From contig NZ_JAHLEL010000044.1 of assembly GCF_020131355.1 (NCBI RefSeq), positions 124,001-188,000 on the forward strand: a DNA stretch of 64,000 nucleotides, given 5' to 3'. The notes under the pieces were generated by a model. It made no database searches, had not been told where the DNA came from, and saw only the letters and a list, made by a program, of their open reading frames with translations. Position numbers and translations under genes: made by a program. This DNA is from Pseudonocardia sp. ICBG1293 (GTDB lineage: Bacteria; Actinomycetota; Actinomycetes; Mycobacteriales; Pseudonocardiaceae). Shown here in pieces: positions 24,620 through 34,422 of this stretch; the first letter of the stretch is position 1; the number at the start of each line of letters is the position of its first letter.

Positions 24620-25641
24620 ACGAGATCCTCCGCGAACAGGCAGGCCGACGCCCGCGCACCGGGCAGCGGGATCAGCGGCGGGTCGGTCTCCCGACAGCGG
24701 TCCACCGCGCGCGGGCAGCGCGGGTGGAACGGGCAGCCGTCGGGGATGGCGGTCAGCGTCGGCGGGAGGCCGGTGATCGCCCGCAGCTCGGTGCCCTTGC
24801 TGTCCAGCCGCGGGATCGAGGCCAGCAGCGCCTCGGTGTAGGGGTGGGCCGGGTTCGCGAAGAGCTGGTGCACGTCGCCCTGCTCGACGATCCGCCCCGC
24901 ATACATCACCGCGATCCGGTCGGCAACCTCGGCGACGACGCCGAGGTCGTGCGTGATGAGGACCAGCCCCATCTCCCGCTCGCGCTGGATGTCGGCCAGC
25001 AGGTCCATGATCTGGGCCTGGACGGTGACGTCGAGCGCGGTCGTCGGCTCGTCGGCGATGAGCACGTCGGGGTCCAGTGCCAGCGACATCGCGATCATGA
25101 CGCGCTGGCGCATGCCGCCGGAGAACTCGTGCGGGAAGTTCGTGACCCGCTGCTTCGCCCCCGGGATCCCGACCAGGTCGAGCAGCTCGACGGCACGGGT
25201 ACGCGCGTCGCGCTTGCTCATGCCCCGCCGGGTACGGAGCTGCTCACCGATCTGGAACCCGACGGTGAACACCGGGTTCAGCGCGGACAGCGCGTCCTGG
25301 AAGATCATCGCGACGTTCTCGCCACGCAGCTCCCGGCGCCGTTCCTCGGTCGCGGAGAGCAGGTCCTCGCCGCGGTAGCGGACGGCGCCGCCGGCGATCC
25401 GGGCGGGCGGCATCGGGAGGATGCCCATCACCGTGTTCGCGGTGACCGACTTGCCGGAGCCGGACTCGCCCAGCACGGCGAGGGTCTCCCCCGCGTGGAC
25501 GTGGTAGTCCACCCCGTTCAGCACCCGGGCGACGCCGTCGCGGGTGCGGAACTCCACGTGCAGGTCCTCCACCTCGAGCAGCGGCACACCGGCCTGCCCG
25601 GTCCCGGCCGGTGCCGGGGTCGCCTGGGTGTCGGGACTCAT
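24616..25641 (-). CDS. peptide-type ABC transporter ATP-binding protein (DppD/OppD-like)
   Basis: 341 aa. Walker [12 protein letters not shown]-loop [11 protein letters not shown], signature [16 protein letters not shown], Walker [14 protein letters not shown]-loop LITHDLG, and the C-terminal [14 protein letters not shown] extension. Partner of the ATPase downstream. ATG 25641 overlaps the permease stop by 4 bases, which fixes the start although the frame is open further upstream. Confidence 0.95.
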   Translation of the reverse strand: MSPDTQATPAPAGTGQAGVPLLEVEDLHVEFRTRDGVARVLNGVDYHVHAGETLAVLGESGSGKSVTANTVMGILPMPPARIAGGAVRYRGEDLLSATEERRRELRGENVAMIFQDALSALNPVFTVGFQIGEQLRTRRGMSKRDARTRAVELLDLVGIPGAKQRVTNFPHEFSGGMRQRVMIAMSLALDPDVLIADEPTTALDVTVQAQIMDLLADIQREREMGLVLITHDLGVVAEVADRIAVMYAGRIVEQGDVHQLFANPAHPYTEALLASIPRLDSKGTELRAITGLPPTLTAIPDGCPFHPRCPRAVDRCRETDPPLIPLPGARASACLFAEDLV

Positions 25642-26576
25642 GACCGGCCCTTCGGGTCGAACGCGTCGCGCACCGCGTCGCCGAGCAGCACGAAAGCCAG
25701 CACGGTGACGACGAGGAACGCGCCGGGGAACAGCAGCAGGTGCGGCGAGGTGCGCAGGTAGCTCTGCGCCTCGCTGATCATCACGCCCCAGGACACGACG
25801 GGGTCGCGCAGGCCGACGCCGAGGAACGACAGCGTCGCCTCCGCCCCGATGAACGCACCGAGGGCGATCGTCGCGTACACCATCACCGGGGCGATCGTGT
25901 TGGGCAGCATGTGCCGCCGGATGATCCGCCACGGGCTCGCACCGAGGGCGCGGGCGGCCTTCACGTAGTCCTGGTTGCGGGCGGCGATCGCGGCGGACCG
26001 CATGATCCGCATGACGATCGGCCAGGACAGCAGCCCGATCGTGCCGATCACCAGGCCGCTGATGCCGAGCACGCTCTGCCCGACCGAGGTCCGGAAGGTG
26101 GAGAGCACGACGATCGCGCCGAGGATGAACGGCACGCCGAAGAAGACGTCGGCGATGCGGGCGAGCAGCGAGTCCACCCAGCCGCCGGCGAACCCGGCGA
26201 TCAGGCCCATGACGGCGCCGACGAGCACGACCGCGGTCGTCGCCAGCACCCCGACGACGATCGAGACCCGGGTGCCGTAGACGGTGCGGGCGAAGACGTC
26301 GCGGCCGAGGTGGTCGTAGCCGAACCAGGCCTGGGCCGACGGGTCCTGCCGAGCCCGTGACAGGTCGCCCACGGTCGGGTCGACGGAGGTGAACAGCTGC
26401 GGGAACGCGGCCATGACCAGGAGGAACGTGATGAGTCCTGCCGCGACGAGGAACAGCGGACGACGGCGCAGGTCGTGCCAGGCGTCGCCGCTGAGGCTGC
26501 GGGTGCGGGCCGACGCCTCGGCACGGCCGTCGGTGGCCACGGGCTTGTCGGCCGTGGCGGTGGTGGGGTCAGTCAA
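25638..26576 (-). CDS. peptide-type ABC transporter permease (DppC/OppC-like)
   Basis: 312 aa with an N-terminal cytoplasmic tail of about 30 residues, a first membrane helix (PLFLVAAGLITFLLVMAAF), an OppC-type periplasmic loop, and five further helices. The EAA-loop is YVKAARALGASPWRIIRRHM. Forms the channel with the DppB-like protein. Overlaps its upstream neighbour by 8 bases and its downstream ATPase by 4. Confidence 0.94.
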   Translation of the reverse strand: MTDPTTATADKPVATDGRAEASARTRSLSGDAWHDLRRRPLFLVAAGLITFLLVMAAFPQLFTSVDPTVGDLSRARQDPSAQAWFGYDHLGRDVFARTVYGTRVSIVVGVLATTAVVLVGAVMGLIAGFAGGWVDSLLARIADVFFGVPFILGAIVVLSTFRTSVGQSVLGISGLVIGTIGLLSWPIVMRIMRSAAIAARNQDYVKAARALGASPWRIIRRHMLPNTIAPVMVYATIALGAFIGAEATLSFLGVGLRDPVVSWGVMISEAQSYLRTSPHLLLFPGAFLVVTVLAFVLLGDAVRDAFDPKGRS

Positions 26577-27495
26577 GGCGGATCCTCGGGTCGAGCAGGG
26601 CGTAGGTGACGTCCACGACCAGGTTCGCGAGCAGGTAGACGATCACCAGCAGGACGACGACGCCGGTGACGACCACCCCGTCGAGCCGCTGGATGGACCC
26701 GAAGATCAGCCCACCGATGCCGCGGATGTTGAAGATGCCCTCGGTGACGATCGCGCCGCCCATGAGCGTGCCGAAGTCGGCGCCGAGGAAGGTGATCACC
26801 GGGATCGCCGAGTTGCGGGTCAGGTGGACGCCGACGACCCGACGCCGGGTCAGGCCCTTCGCGGTCGCCGTGCGGACGTAGTCGGCGCGCAGGTTCTCCG
26901 CGATCGAGGTGCGGGTCAGCCGGGCCACGTAGGCCAGTGACAGGCTGCCGAGCACGTAGCCGGGCACGATCAGGTCCAGGAACCCGGGGTCGGCCGGGAC
27001 GGTCGGCGGGATCAGGCCCAGCCGCAGCCCGAGGACCGACTGCAGCACGTAGCCGGTCACGAACACCGGCACCGCGACCAGGAACAGCGTCGCGGTGAGC
27101 ACGACGTTGTCCAGGAACCCCCCGGGCCGCAGCCCGGTGAGCACACCCGCGGTCAGGCCGATGATCGCCTGGATGACCAGCGCGACGACCGCGAGCTTGA
27201 TCGTGACCGGGTAGGCGTTCGCGATCAGCGTCGCGACCTCCTGGCCGCGGAAGTTCTCGCCGAAGTCGCCCCGCAGCAGGTTGCCGAGGTAGGTGAAGTA
27301 CTGGACGAAGATCGACTGGTCCAGCCCGTACTCCTCCCGCATGCGCTCGATGAACGCGGGCGGACAGGCCTGGTCGCCGCACTTGCCGGCGAGCGGGTCA
27401 CCGGGCAGCGCCCAGACCATGAAGTAGATGAGGAACGTGGTGCCGAGGAAGACCGGCACGAGCTGCAGGAGTCGTCGCAGGACATAGCGCCCCAC
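26569..27495 (-). CDS. peptide-type ABC transporter permease (DppB/OppB-like)
   Basis: 308 aa, six transmembrane helices starting with LLQLVPVFLGTTFLIYFMVW; the typical MxxxxGLDxS-like segment here reads MREEYGLDQS, and the EAA-loop is DYVRTATAKGLTRRRVVGVH. The extracytoplasmic loop after helix 1 has two Cys (KCGDQACPP). Separated from the binding-protein gene by 98 bases that hold a 15-bp hairpin. Confidence 0.94.
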   Translation of the reverse strand: MGRYVLRRLLQLVPVFLGTTFLIYFMVWALPGDPLAGKCGDQACPPAFIERMREEYGLDQSIFVQYFTYLGNLLRGDFGENFRGQEVATLIANAYPVTIKLAVVALVIQAIIGLTAGVLTGLRPGGFLDNVVLTATLFLVAVPVFVTGYVLQSVLGLRLGLIPPTVPADPGFLDLIVPGYVLGSLSLAYVARLTRTSIAENLRADYVRTATAKGLTRRRVVGVHLTRNSAIPVITFLGADFGTLMGGAIVTEGIFNIRGIGGLIFGSIQRLDGVVVTGVVVLLVIVYLLANLVVDVTYALLDPRIRLD

Positions 27496-27541
27496 GGGTC
27501 ACCTCCGGGTTCGGGGTCCGGCGGTTCGCGCCGGGCACGTG

Positions 27542-27575
27542 CACCGGCGGCCGGGTGGTGACCCGGCCGCCGGTG
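27542..27575 (-). terminator. intercistronic hairpin between binding protein and permease genes
   Basis: Perfect 15-bp stem (CACCGGCGGCCGGGT / its complement) with loop GGTG, 19 bases after the binding-protein stop. Its place after the first cistron suggests partial termination or 3'-end protection, giving more binding protein than membrane components. Confidence 0.65.
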
Positions 27576-27593
27576 TGTGGTGGTGGGACGGCG

Positions 27594-29204
27594 TCACTCC
27601 TGGACGGTCACGCTCTCCAGGTCCAGCTCACGGCCGAAGGTCATCTCGACGTTCTGCAGGCGCGGCGACCAGCCGAACTGCGCGGACTGGTCGTTGATCG
27701 CGACGCCCGGCATGTCCTGGATCAGGACGCGCTCGGCCTCGGCCCACAGCGCGTAGGCCTCCTCGGCGGTGGCCGCGGTCGAACCCTGGTTGACCAGGGC
27801 GTCGAAGCGCGGGTTGGTGTAGCCGCTGTTGTTGTTCGCCGCCCCCGTCGTGTACTGCGGGCGCAGCACGTACTCCATGGTCGGGGTGGAGGCGACCCAG
27901 CCGGAACGGAAGATCCCGGTCAGGTTCTCGGCGCGGCGCTGCTCCAGGAACTCCGAGAAGGTCGGCACCGGGACGAAGTTGCAGGGCACACCGAGGGTGT
28001 TGCTGATGCTGACGCAGGCGGCCTGCATCCACTCGCGGTTGATCGCCGAGTCGACGTTGGAGATCAGCTCGATCGGGCCGGTGAAGCCGGAGGCGTCGAA
28101 CTGCTGCTTGGCCCGCTCCGGGGAGAAGGTGCACAGCTCGCCGCACTGGTCGTCGACCTTGCCGGGCACACCCTCGGGGATGAACCCGGTGGCAGGCTGG
28201 ACGAGTCCGTTGTAGACGTTGTTGATGATCGCCTCGCGGTCCACGGCCATCGAGATCGCCTGCCGCAGCTGCGGGTCGGCGTAGCGCTGGTCGTAGATCG
28301 GGAAGGTCATCGTGTGGATGCCGGCGTAGGGCTGGTTGCCGTTCCGGTCGGCCAGGTCCTGCTGGTACAGGTTGTCGATCAGGAACGAGCCCGGGATGGA
28401 CTCGAGGAAGTCCAGGTTGCCGCTGACGACGTCCTGGTAGGCGGCCTCGCTGTCGGCGTAGAAGCGGAACTCGACGCCGCCGACGGAGACGGGCTGCTCA
28501 CCACCCCACTCCTCGTAGCGGGTCACGGTCACGTTCTGGTCGGGGACGCGGGCCTCGAAGCGGAACGGGCCGTTGCCGACGGGGTTCGCCTCGAAGGCCG
28601 CCGGGTCGGCGAAGAACGACTCGGGCATCGGGTAGAACGCCACGTCGCCGAGGGTGTTCACGAAGATCGGCGACGGCGCGCTCAGCGCGACGGTGAAGGT
28701 GCGGTCGTCGACGACCTGCAGACCCGACATCGTCTGCGCCGTCGGCTCCCCCTCGGCCGGGCTGACCTGGTCGAACCCGGCGATGTTGGAGAAGAAGTCC
28801 GAGCTGGACTGCGCGTTGGTCTTCAGGGCCACGTAGTTCCACGCGGCGACGAAGCTCTTCGCGGTGACGGGCGTGCCGTCGTGGAAGGTCCAGCCCTCCT
28901 TCAGGCGGATCGTCCAGTTCTGCGAGTCGGGGGACTCGATGGACTCGGCGACCTTGTTCTCCGGCTCGCCCTGCTGGTTGTAGTCGACCAGACCGGACCA
29001 CAGCGCGTCGAGGATCTTGCTGCCGCCGACCTCGCGGGTGTTGCCCGGCAGCAGTGCGTTCTCCGGCTCGGTGCCGTAGACCGAGATCGTGGGGGCGCCC
29101 TGGGCGTCGCCCGTGGTGCCGCCTCCCCCGCCGCCACAGGCGCTGAGCACCAGCGCGGAGGTCAGGGAGAGCGCGAGCAGCGCCGCGACTCGAGGTGATC
29201 GCAT
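27594..29204 (-). CDS. ABC transporter substrate-binding lipoprotein (SBP_bac_5, DppA-like)
   Basis: 536 aa. Lipoprotein signal peptide with lipobox LSAC (Cys at about residue 23) and a Gly-rich tether, then the family-5 extracellular solute-binding fold (ENKVAESIESPDSQNWTIRL, GTPVTAKSFVAAWNYV, RQAISMAVDREAIINNVYNG). Anchored on the outer face of the membrane, delivering peptides or related ligands to the permeases downstream. ATG 29204 has an AGGA site 6 bases away. A -10-like TACCGT lies at 29285-29280. The ligand is not predictable from sequence alone. Confidence 0.94.
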   Translation of the reverse strand: MRSPRVAALLALSLTSALVLSACGGGGGGTTGDAQGAPTISVYGTEPENALLPGNTREVGGSKILDALWSGLVDYNQQGEPENKVAESIESPDSQNWTIRLKEGWTFHDGTPVTAKSFVAAWNYVALKTNAQSSSDFFSNIAGFDQVSPAEGEPTAQTMSGLQVVDDRTFTVALSAPSPIFVNTLGDVAFYPMPESFFADPAAFEANPVGNGPFRFEARVPDQNVTVTRYEEWGGEQPVSVGGVEFRFYADSEAAYQDVVSGNLDFLESIPGSFLIDNLYQQDLADRNGNQPYAGIHTMTFPIYDQRYADPQLRQAISMAVDREAIINNVYNGLVQPATGFIPEGVPGKVDDQCGELCTFSPERAKQQFDASGFTGPIELISNVDSAINREWMQAACVSISNTLGVPCNFVPVPTFSEFLEQRRAENLTGIFRSGWVASTPTMEYVLRPQYTTGAANNNSGYTNPRFDALVNQGSTAATAEEAYALWAEAERVLIQDMPGVAINDQSAQFGWSPRLQNVEMTFGRELDLESVTVQE

Positions 29205-29974
29205 CAGAGTCCTGTCTGTCCGGGACGGCCGCGCCCCGCGGGGTGTGCAGGCGGCCGGTGCGGTTCGGTGGTGGGTCGCACGGTAGCCACACCATCCCCG
29301 TTCTCCGGTTACGAATCCATTGCGTCCATCGGCATTGCACTGCGCAACACAGAATGGCGCGCGACGGTCGGTGATCGAATCGCGACGTCCCGTCGGACCC
29401 GATCCTCACGAAAAACACATCAGCGCAGGTGGGACCCATTCCGAAGCATTCTTCCGTTGCGCAATGTTGCGTTGTACAACGGAACTACCGGCTGGCTCGT
29501 ATGACTAGTACCACACCACGTGCGATCGACAAGCCCGTGAGCAGCGACGGCGCGCCGGGCGGGCGCACGAGCAACCACGGGTGAACCGGCTCCGTCCCAC
29601 TCTCCGGAACGAGAACGTCACGTCGCGGAACACGCCCGCCGGAACCGATTCTGCGCCCGAATAGGGCCGGCGCCGTACTGCACGCATTTCTCGGTGAAGC
29701 CGCGTCGTCGATTCCACGGCCCCGCCGGATCACCCGCGCCGACATTTCCACACTTCTCGTCCGGCCACTCGGAGAATGGTGGAGGACCGCCCGGGCGACG
29801 ACTCGCGGGGGCCGCCGGGGTGCGCTTCACCTGCGGGACCGCGGGATCGCGCCCGGGCCGGGGCCCACCGCGCCGACCACGCCATCGGCCCATCGGACGT
29901 CAAACGCTCGACGCGAGCATTTCCGGAAGACCGCCTGAAACGGTCATTCGAGTACGGGCGTACCAATCGTGCGG
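29205..29974. other. 770-bp gene-free region upstream of transporter operon
   Basis: No convincing coding sequence; open frames here lack start sites and homology. The first 300 bases are less GC-rich and hold the palindromes at 29335-29484. The remainder to 29974, downstream of the CE15-like gene, shows nothing I can assign. Confidence 0.5.
29335..29484. promoter_or_regulatory. cluster of TTG-CAA palindromes upstream of transporter operon
   Basis: TTGCACTGCGCAA (imperfect, 29335-29347), TTGCGCAA (29457-29464), GTTGTACAAC (29471-29480), and a wider inverted repeat TTCCGTTG ... CAACGGAA (29452-29484). They resemble each other and the palindrome at 10682. Together they look like a multi-site operator for a GntR/IclR-type regulator acting on the transporter operon (inference). 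Confidence 0.45.
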
Positions 29975-31285
29975 TCAGCGCTGCGCCGAGCGGCTGAACA
30001 GATCGCCCTTGAGGTAGATGTTCCAGTCGGCGGCCTTGAGACCGTGCCCACCGGAGCGCAGGTGGTAGCTCATCGCCGGGCCGCGGAAGGCCGTGTCGGC
30101 GGCGGGCTTCCAGCCCGTCGTGCCCAGACCGTTGTCGCCGAGGCCGTACAGGTCGTAGATCCCGGTCGCGGCCTCGTAGGCGAGGAACTCGCCCTCCGGG
30201 TCGGCGTTCGAGTCGTCGGTGGCGCTGGCGACCACCAGCGTGCGCGGCGCGACCAGACCCATCAGCTCGTGCTGGTCGACGGGCAGCTCGTCGACCTTGT
30301 CCCCGTAGTCCTTGTAGGTCTGCGGGAACCAGTGCGGGAACGAGCTGTTGACCCGCGACACCGTCTCGGCGCCCACTCCCCCGTCGCCGCGGCGGGCGAG
30401 CTTCGCCCCGGTCGAGCCGGAGTTGTTGGAGATGACCGCGGCGAAGCGCGGGTCCTGGGCACCGGCCCACAGCGCGGCCTTGCCGGACCGGGAGTGCCCG
30501 ATGACAGCGATCTTCGACGGGTCGATGTCCTTGTCGGTCTGGAGGTAGTCCATCGCCCGGCTGGCGCCCCAGGCCCAGGCGGCGATGGCCCGGCCTGCGT
30601 CGTCGGGCAGGTCGCTCCCGGACGGGTAGAACAGGTTGATCATCTTGCTGCGGTAGATGCCGCTGTCGTCCGGGGCGATCTGCTCGGCGTCGATCTGGGC
30701 GAAGGCGTACCCGGCCCGGGTGATCGTCGAGACCGGCGCGTAGTCCGAGGACTGGCCGGGGTCGTCGGAGACCGAGCCCCGGTGGTCGATCATCAGGAAG
30801 GTGCCGCGCGGCGTCTGCCCCTTCGGGACGAACAGCCGCAGTGTGAACGACCCGGTGCCCTCCGGGCCGGTGATGCCGATCGTGACCTTCTTGCGGAGCA
30901 CGTCGCCGACCTCGGTGCTCTGCACGTCGGCGGTCTGCCGGGTGGGCCGGGGCAGCGGCTGCCCGTAGACGTTCTCCCGGAACGCCGCCAGCAGTTCCGC
31001 ACGCCGGGTCCCCTCCCACTGCGCCACGTCGGTGACCGCACCGCCGTCGAGCAGGCGCAGTGGGTTCGGGTACTGCGTGCCGTCGATCGTCACCGTCGCC
31101 GCGGCGGACAGGACCGCCGCGGGGGCCGAGGCGTGGGCGAGGTGGGCGACCGGTGCCGCCGTGCCCCCGCCCGCACCCACGAGCCCGGCCACGGCGACCG
31201 CGCCGACGACGAACAGCGACGTCGCCGTCCTCGTGACGGGGGGCGGGACGCGACGCCGGCTGAGCGGCGGGATCGAGGTGGGCAC
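29975..31285 (-). CDS. secreted CE15-like esterase (glucuronoyl esterase family)
   Basis: 436 aa. N-terminal signal peptide (RRR followed by a hydrophobic TSLFVVGAVAVAGLVGAGG), then an alpha/beta hydrolase domain with the CE15-type nucleophile region AVIGHSRSGKAALWAGAQD (Ser in GHSRSG), upstream RTLVVASATDD acid region and a late His in YHLRSGGHGLKAADW. CE15 enzymes cleave glucuronoyl esters in plant lignin-carbohydrate complexes (family knowledge). Here some loops differ, so activity is inferred. GTG 31285 fits the leaderless promoter at 31293-31320; an ATG at 31327 is the alternative. Confidence 0.82.
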   Translation of the reverse strand: MPTSIPPLSRRRVPPPVTRTATSLFVVGAVAVAGLVGAGGGTAAPVAHLAHASAPAAVLSAAATVTIDGTQYPNPLRLLDGGAVTDVAQWEGTRRAELLAAFRENVYGQPLPRPTRQTADVQSTEVGDVLRKKVTIGITGPEGTGSFTLRLFVPKGQTPRGTFLMIDHRGSVSDDPGQSSDYAPVSTITRAGYAFAQIDAEQIAPDDSGIYRSKMINLFYPSGSDLPDDAGRAIAAWAWGASRAMDYLQTDKDIDPSKIAVIGHSRSGKAALWAGAQDPRFAAVISNNSGSTGAKLARRGDGGVGAETVSRVNSSFPHWFPQTYKDYGDKVDELPVDQHELMGLVAPRTLVVASATDDSNADPEGEFLAYEAATGIYDLYGLGDNGLGTTGWKPAADTAFRGPAMSYHLRSGGHGLKAADWNIYLKGDLFSRSAQR

Positions 31286-31292
31286 GTCCGGG

Positions 31293-31320
31293 ACGTTACC
31301 GAGGCCGGGACTCTCTGCAA
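31293..31320 (-). promoter_or_regulatory. promoter of CE15-like esterase gene
   Basis: -35 TTGCAG (31320-31315), 16-base spacer, -10 TAACGT (31298-31293), then 7 bases to GTG 31285. A leaderless arrangement. Confidence 0.5.
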
Positions 31321-31472
31321 CCGCCATCGCCGATGTGACGCCTATCGGGGACGAGATCACACCCCTGACGTGTGACGCCCATCGGCCCCGGTGTCGCCGC
31401 AGGTGACGACGGGGTACGGCCGGGCGGGACGGCCCTCGCGCGGTGATCGGCCCGGGTTCGCAGCTGCGAACC

Positions 31473-32324
31473 TCAGGACCGCGCCACGGTGCCGAGCGGG
31501 TCGCCGACCGTCGACAACGACCGCAGCTTCTCGTGGCTCGCGCTGCCGGGGACGGCGGTGTAGACGAACAGCAGGTGCGACTGGTCGGGGTCGACCAGGG
31601 TCTGGCAGTTCAGCTCCAGCACACCGAGCACGGGATGGACGAGCCGCTTCGTGTCCGGCGGGCGGAGACCGACCTCGTGGCGGTCCCACAGGGTGCGGAA
31701 CTCCGCGCTGCGTCCGCGCAGGTCCTCGGCCAGCACGGCCGCCCGCGAGCCCGGTCCACGCAGCCCGACGATCCGGCGCAGCCCCGACGCGTACAGCCGC
31801 GAGAGGAACGGGTGGTCCTCGGCGGGGTAGAGCCCCCGCGCGGACGGGTCGGTGAACCAGCGGTAGCCGAGGCTGCGCGCCGCTCCGGTGTGGACGGTCG
31901 TGTCCCCGGTCAGCGCGACACCCGTCGGTGTCTGCCGCAGGGTCTCGCCCAGCTCGGTGACGATCTCGGCGGGGGTGTCGGCGAGCCGGTCGAGGATGCG
32001 CAGCAGGCCCGGCGCGACGTGTGCGCCGTCCGCACCCCGCGCGGGCGGTCGCTGCCCCGCGAGCCGGAACAGGTGGTCCCGCTCGTCGAGGGTCAGGTGC
32101 AGGCCCTGCGCCATCGAGACCAGCATCTGCGCCGACGGGTGCGGCCCACGCTCCTGCTCCAGGCGGGCGTAGTAGTCGGCCGACATGTGGCACAGCCCCG
32201 CGACCTCCTCGCGGCGCAGCCCCTCGGTGCGACGACGACGCCCGCGGGGCAGCCCGACGTCCTCGGGCTGCAGCACCGAGCGACGGTGCCGCAGGAACTC
32301 CGCCAGCCCGGTCCGGTCGACCAT
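31473..32324 (-). CDS. XRE-family regulator with MmyB-like ligand domain
   Basis: 283 aa. N-terminal HTH ([29 protein letters not shown]) and C-terminal MmyB-type domain ([52 protein letters not shown]). Such regulators typically repress a divergent oxidoreductase. ATG 32324 has GGAGGAGGGG upstream. Divergent from the SDR gene, with an 11-bp-arm inverted repeat between them, so autoregulation and control of the SDR are likely. Confidence 0.92.
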   Translation of the reverse strand: MVDRTGLAEFLRHRRSVLQPEDVGLPRGRRRRTEGLRREEVAGLCHMSADYYARLEQERGPHPSAQMLVSMAQGLHLTLDERDHLFRLAGQRPPARGADGAHVAPGLLRILDRLADTPAEIVTELGETLRQTPTGVALTGDTTVHTGAARSLGYRWFTDPSARGLYPAEDHPFLSRLYASGLRRIVGLRGPGSRAAVLAEDLRGRSAEFRTLWDRHEVGLRPPDTKRLVHPVLGVLELNCQTLVDPDQSHLLFVYTAVPGSASHEKLRSLSTVGDPLGTVARS

Positions 32325-32375
32325 GCGCCCCTCCTCCGATCCTGCCGTCCTTCCTACCGTGCGGGCCACGGCCGC

Positions 32376-32400
32376 AGCCACGGATCGACGATCCGTGGCT
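32376..32400. promoter_or_regulatory. 25-bp operator between XRE regulator and SDR genes
   Basis: Perfect inverted repeat, arms AGCCACGGATC and GATCCGTGGCT around GAC, centred in the 106-bp divergent gap. The best operator candidate in the window. Confidence 0.7.
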
Positions 32401-32430
32401 ACCGGGCCGCTCCCCGGCCAGGCTGGGGCC

Positions 32431-33381
32431 ATGCCACGCATCCCTGACCTCACCCTCCCTGACCTGACCGGGCGCCGCGCCGTCGTCACCGGCGGCAGCG
32501 ACGGCGTCGGACTCAGCATCGCCGGCCGGCTCGCCGCCGCCGGTGCCGAGGTGGTGCTGCCCGTCCGCAACGTGGCCAAGGGCGCCGCCGCCGCCGACCG
32601 CATCCGCGACCGGCACCCCGGCGCGACCGTCTCGCTGCGCGAGCTCGACCTGTCCTCGCTGGCCTCGGTCGCCGCGCTCGGGGAGACCCTGCGGGCCGAG
32701 GGACACCCCGTCCACCTGCTGATCAACAACGCCGGTGTCATGACCCCGCCGGAGCGTCGCACCACCGCCGACGGGTTCGAGCTGCAGTTCGGCACCAACC
32801 ACCTCGGACACGTCGCGCTGGTCGCGCACCTGCTGCCGCTGCTGCGCGCGGGACGGGCCCGGGTCGTCTCCCAGATCAGCGTGGCCGCGGCCCGCGGCAC
32901 GGTCCGGTGGGACGACCCGGACTCCGAACGCTCCTACGACGGGATGGCCGCCTACCGGCACTCGAAGATCGCGTTCGGGCTGTTCGGCCTGGAGCTGGAC
33001 CGGCGCAGCCGCGCCGCGGGCTGGGGGATCACCGCGAACCTGTCCCATCCGGGCGTCGCGCCGACCAGTCTGCTCGACGCCCGCCCGGAGCTGGGCCGGG
33101 GGCGGCAGTCCCTCGGACGGCGGCTGATCGGCGCGATGTCCCGGGCCGGGCTGCTGGTCGGGACCGCCGACTCGGCGGGTCTGCCCGCGCTGCTGGCCGC
33201 GACCGCACCGGACGCCGGGCACGCCGTCCTGTACGGGCCGAAGGGGCCGGGGCGGGTGGGTGGCCCGCCCGCCGAGCAGGAGCTGTACCGGCCGCTGCGC
33301 GACGCCGATGCCGCCCGGCGGGTATGGGACCTGTCACAGGAACGGGCCGGCGTCTCGTTCGACGGCGCCGCCACCCCCTGA
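32431..33381 (+). CDS. short-chain dehydrogenase/reductase (retinol dehydrogenase-like)
   Basis: 316 aa SDR. Cofactor motif [10 protein letters not shown] (TGxxxGxG), NNAG in LLINNAGVM, catalytic Ser in QISVAA, and YRHSK (YxxxK). The length and C-terminal [11 protein letters not shown] tail match the retinol/protochlorophyllide-like SDR group common next to MmyB-type regulators. NADP preference and substrate not determined. ATG 32431 lies 6 bases after CAGGCT with no clear ribosome site. Confidence 0.92.
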   Translation: MPRIPDLTLPDLTGRRAVVTGGSDGVGLSIAGRLAAAGAEVVLPVRNVAKGAAAADRIRDRHPGATVSLRELDLSSLASVAALGETLRAEGHPVHLLINNAGVMTPPERRTTADGFELQFGTNHLGHVALVAHLLPLLRAGRARVVSQISVAAARGTVRWDDPDSERSYDGMAAYRHSKIAFGLFGLELDRRSRAAGWGITANLSHPGVAPTSLLDARPELGRGRQSLGRRLIGAMSRAGLLVGTADSAGLPALLAATAPDAGHAVLYGPKGPGRVGGPPAEQELYRPLRDADAARRVWDLSQERAGVSFDGAATP

Positions 33382-33479
33382 CAGCCCCCCTCGCCGACGC
33401 CACCAGGACACCGGCGGACCCCACCGCCGCGGACCGCCCGGCCGGGGATCATGGAGGCGTCGACGTACGGAGGTGCCCA

Positions 33480-34403
33480 GTGGTGGACCGGTCCCCGCAG
33501 GAGCGCGAGATCCTGCTGCACGGACAGCGCGTGAGCTACCGCGAGACCGGCCGCGGCGAGGGCCCGACGGTCCTGCTCGTGCACGGTCTCGCCGCCAGCT
33601 CCCGGACCTGGGCGCCGGTGTTCGACGCCCTGGGCGGCGGGCTGCACGTCATCGCCCCGGACCTGCTCGGCCACGGCGCGAGCGAGGCTCCGCGCAGCGG
33701 TGACTACTCCCTCGGCGGGTACGCGACCGGTCTGCGGGACCTGCTGGCCGCGCTCGAGGTCGAGCGGGCGACGATCGTCGGGCACTCGTTCGGCGGCGGC
33801 GTCGCGATGCAGTTCGCGCACCAGTTCCCCGAGTCCACCGAGCGGGTCGTGCTCGTGTCCTCCGGTGGCCTCGGCCACGACCTGACCCTCGCGCTGCGGG
33901 CCGCGAGCCTCCCGGGCACCGAGCTGGTGCTGCGCTCGGCGGCGTCGCTGACCCCGCCGTGGATGCGCCGCGCCGCGCACCGGCTCGCCCACCGCGTCGG
34001 TCGCGTCCCGCCCTCGGACATCGACGGGGTGCACACCGCGCTGGAGACCTTCGCCGACCGCGGCACCCGCGGCGCGTTCGTCCAGACCGCGCGCGGGGCA
34101 CTCGAACCGTCCGGTCAGCGGCTCGACGGCGCACAGCGTCTGCACCTGCTGGAGGAGGTGCCGGTGCTGTTCGTCGGCGGCGACCGGGACCGGGTCATCC
34201 CGCTCGCGCACACCCTGGCCGCGCACGACCGGCTCCCCGAGAGCCGGCTGGAGGTGTTCGACGGCACGGGGCACTTCCCGCACGCCGAGCAACCGGCACG
34301 GTTCGTGGCGCTGCTGGGTGAGTTCGTCGACGGCACCGCGCCCGCCGGCGTCGACCGCGACTCGCTCCGCCGGCGGATCCTGGGAGTCCCCCGGGCCGGC
34401 TGA
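33480..34403 (+). CDS. alpha/beta hydrolase
   Basis: 307 aa. LLVHGLAASSRTW oxyanion loop, GHSFGGG nucleophile elbow, VLFVGGDRDRVIP acid and GTGHFPHAEQP His. Related to lipase/epoxide hydrolase-like enzymes; substrate unknown. The frame is open far upstream through the SDR gene, but GTG 33480 with GGAGG at 6 bases is clearly the start. Convergent with the nitroreductase gene. Confidence 0.9.
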   Translation: MVDRSPQEREILLHGQRVSYRETGRGEGPTVLLVHGLAASSRTWAPVFDALGGGLHVIAPDLLGHGASEAPRSGDYSLGGYATGLRDLLAALEVERATIVGHSFGGGVAMQFAHQFPESTERVVLVSSGGLGHDLTLALRAASLPGTELVLRSAASLTPPWMRRAAHRLAHRVGRVPPSDIDGVHTALETFADRGTRGAFVQTARGALEPSGQRLDGAQRLHLLEEVPVLFVGGDRDRVIPLAHTLAAHDRLPESRLEVFDGTGHFPHAEQPARFVALLGEFVDGTAPAGVDRDSLRRRILGVPRAG

Positions 34404-34422
34404 GACGGGGACGCCGCCGGGG

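Noticed and set aside
29205-29974. Several 60-110 aa reading frames in the gap upstream of the ABC operon
   Set aside because: No ribosome sites, no recognisable product, and atypical codon third positions.
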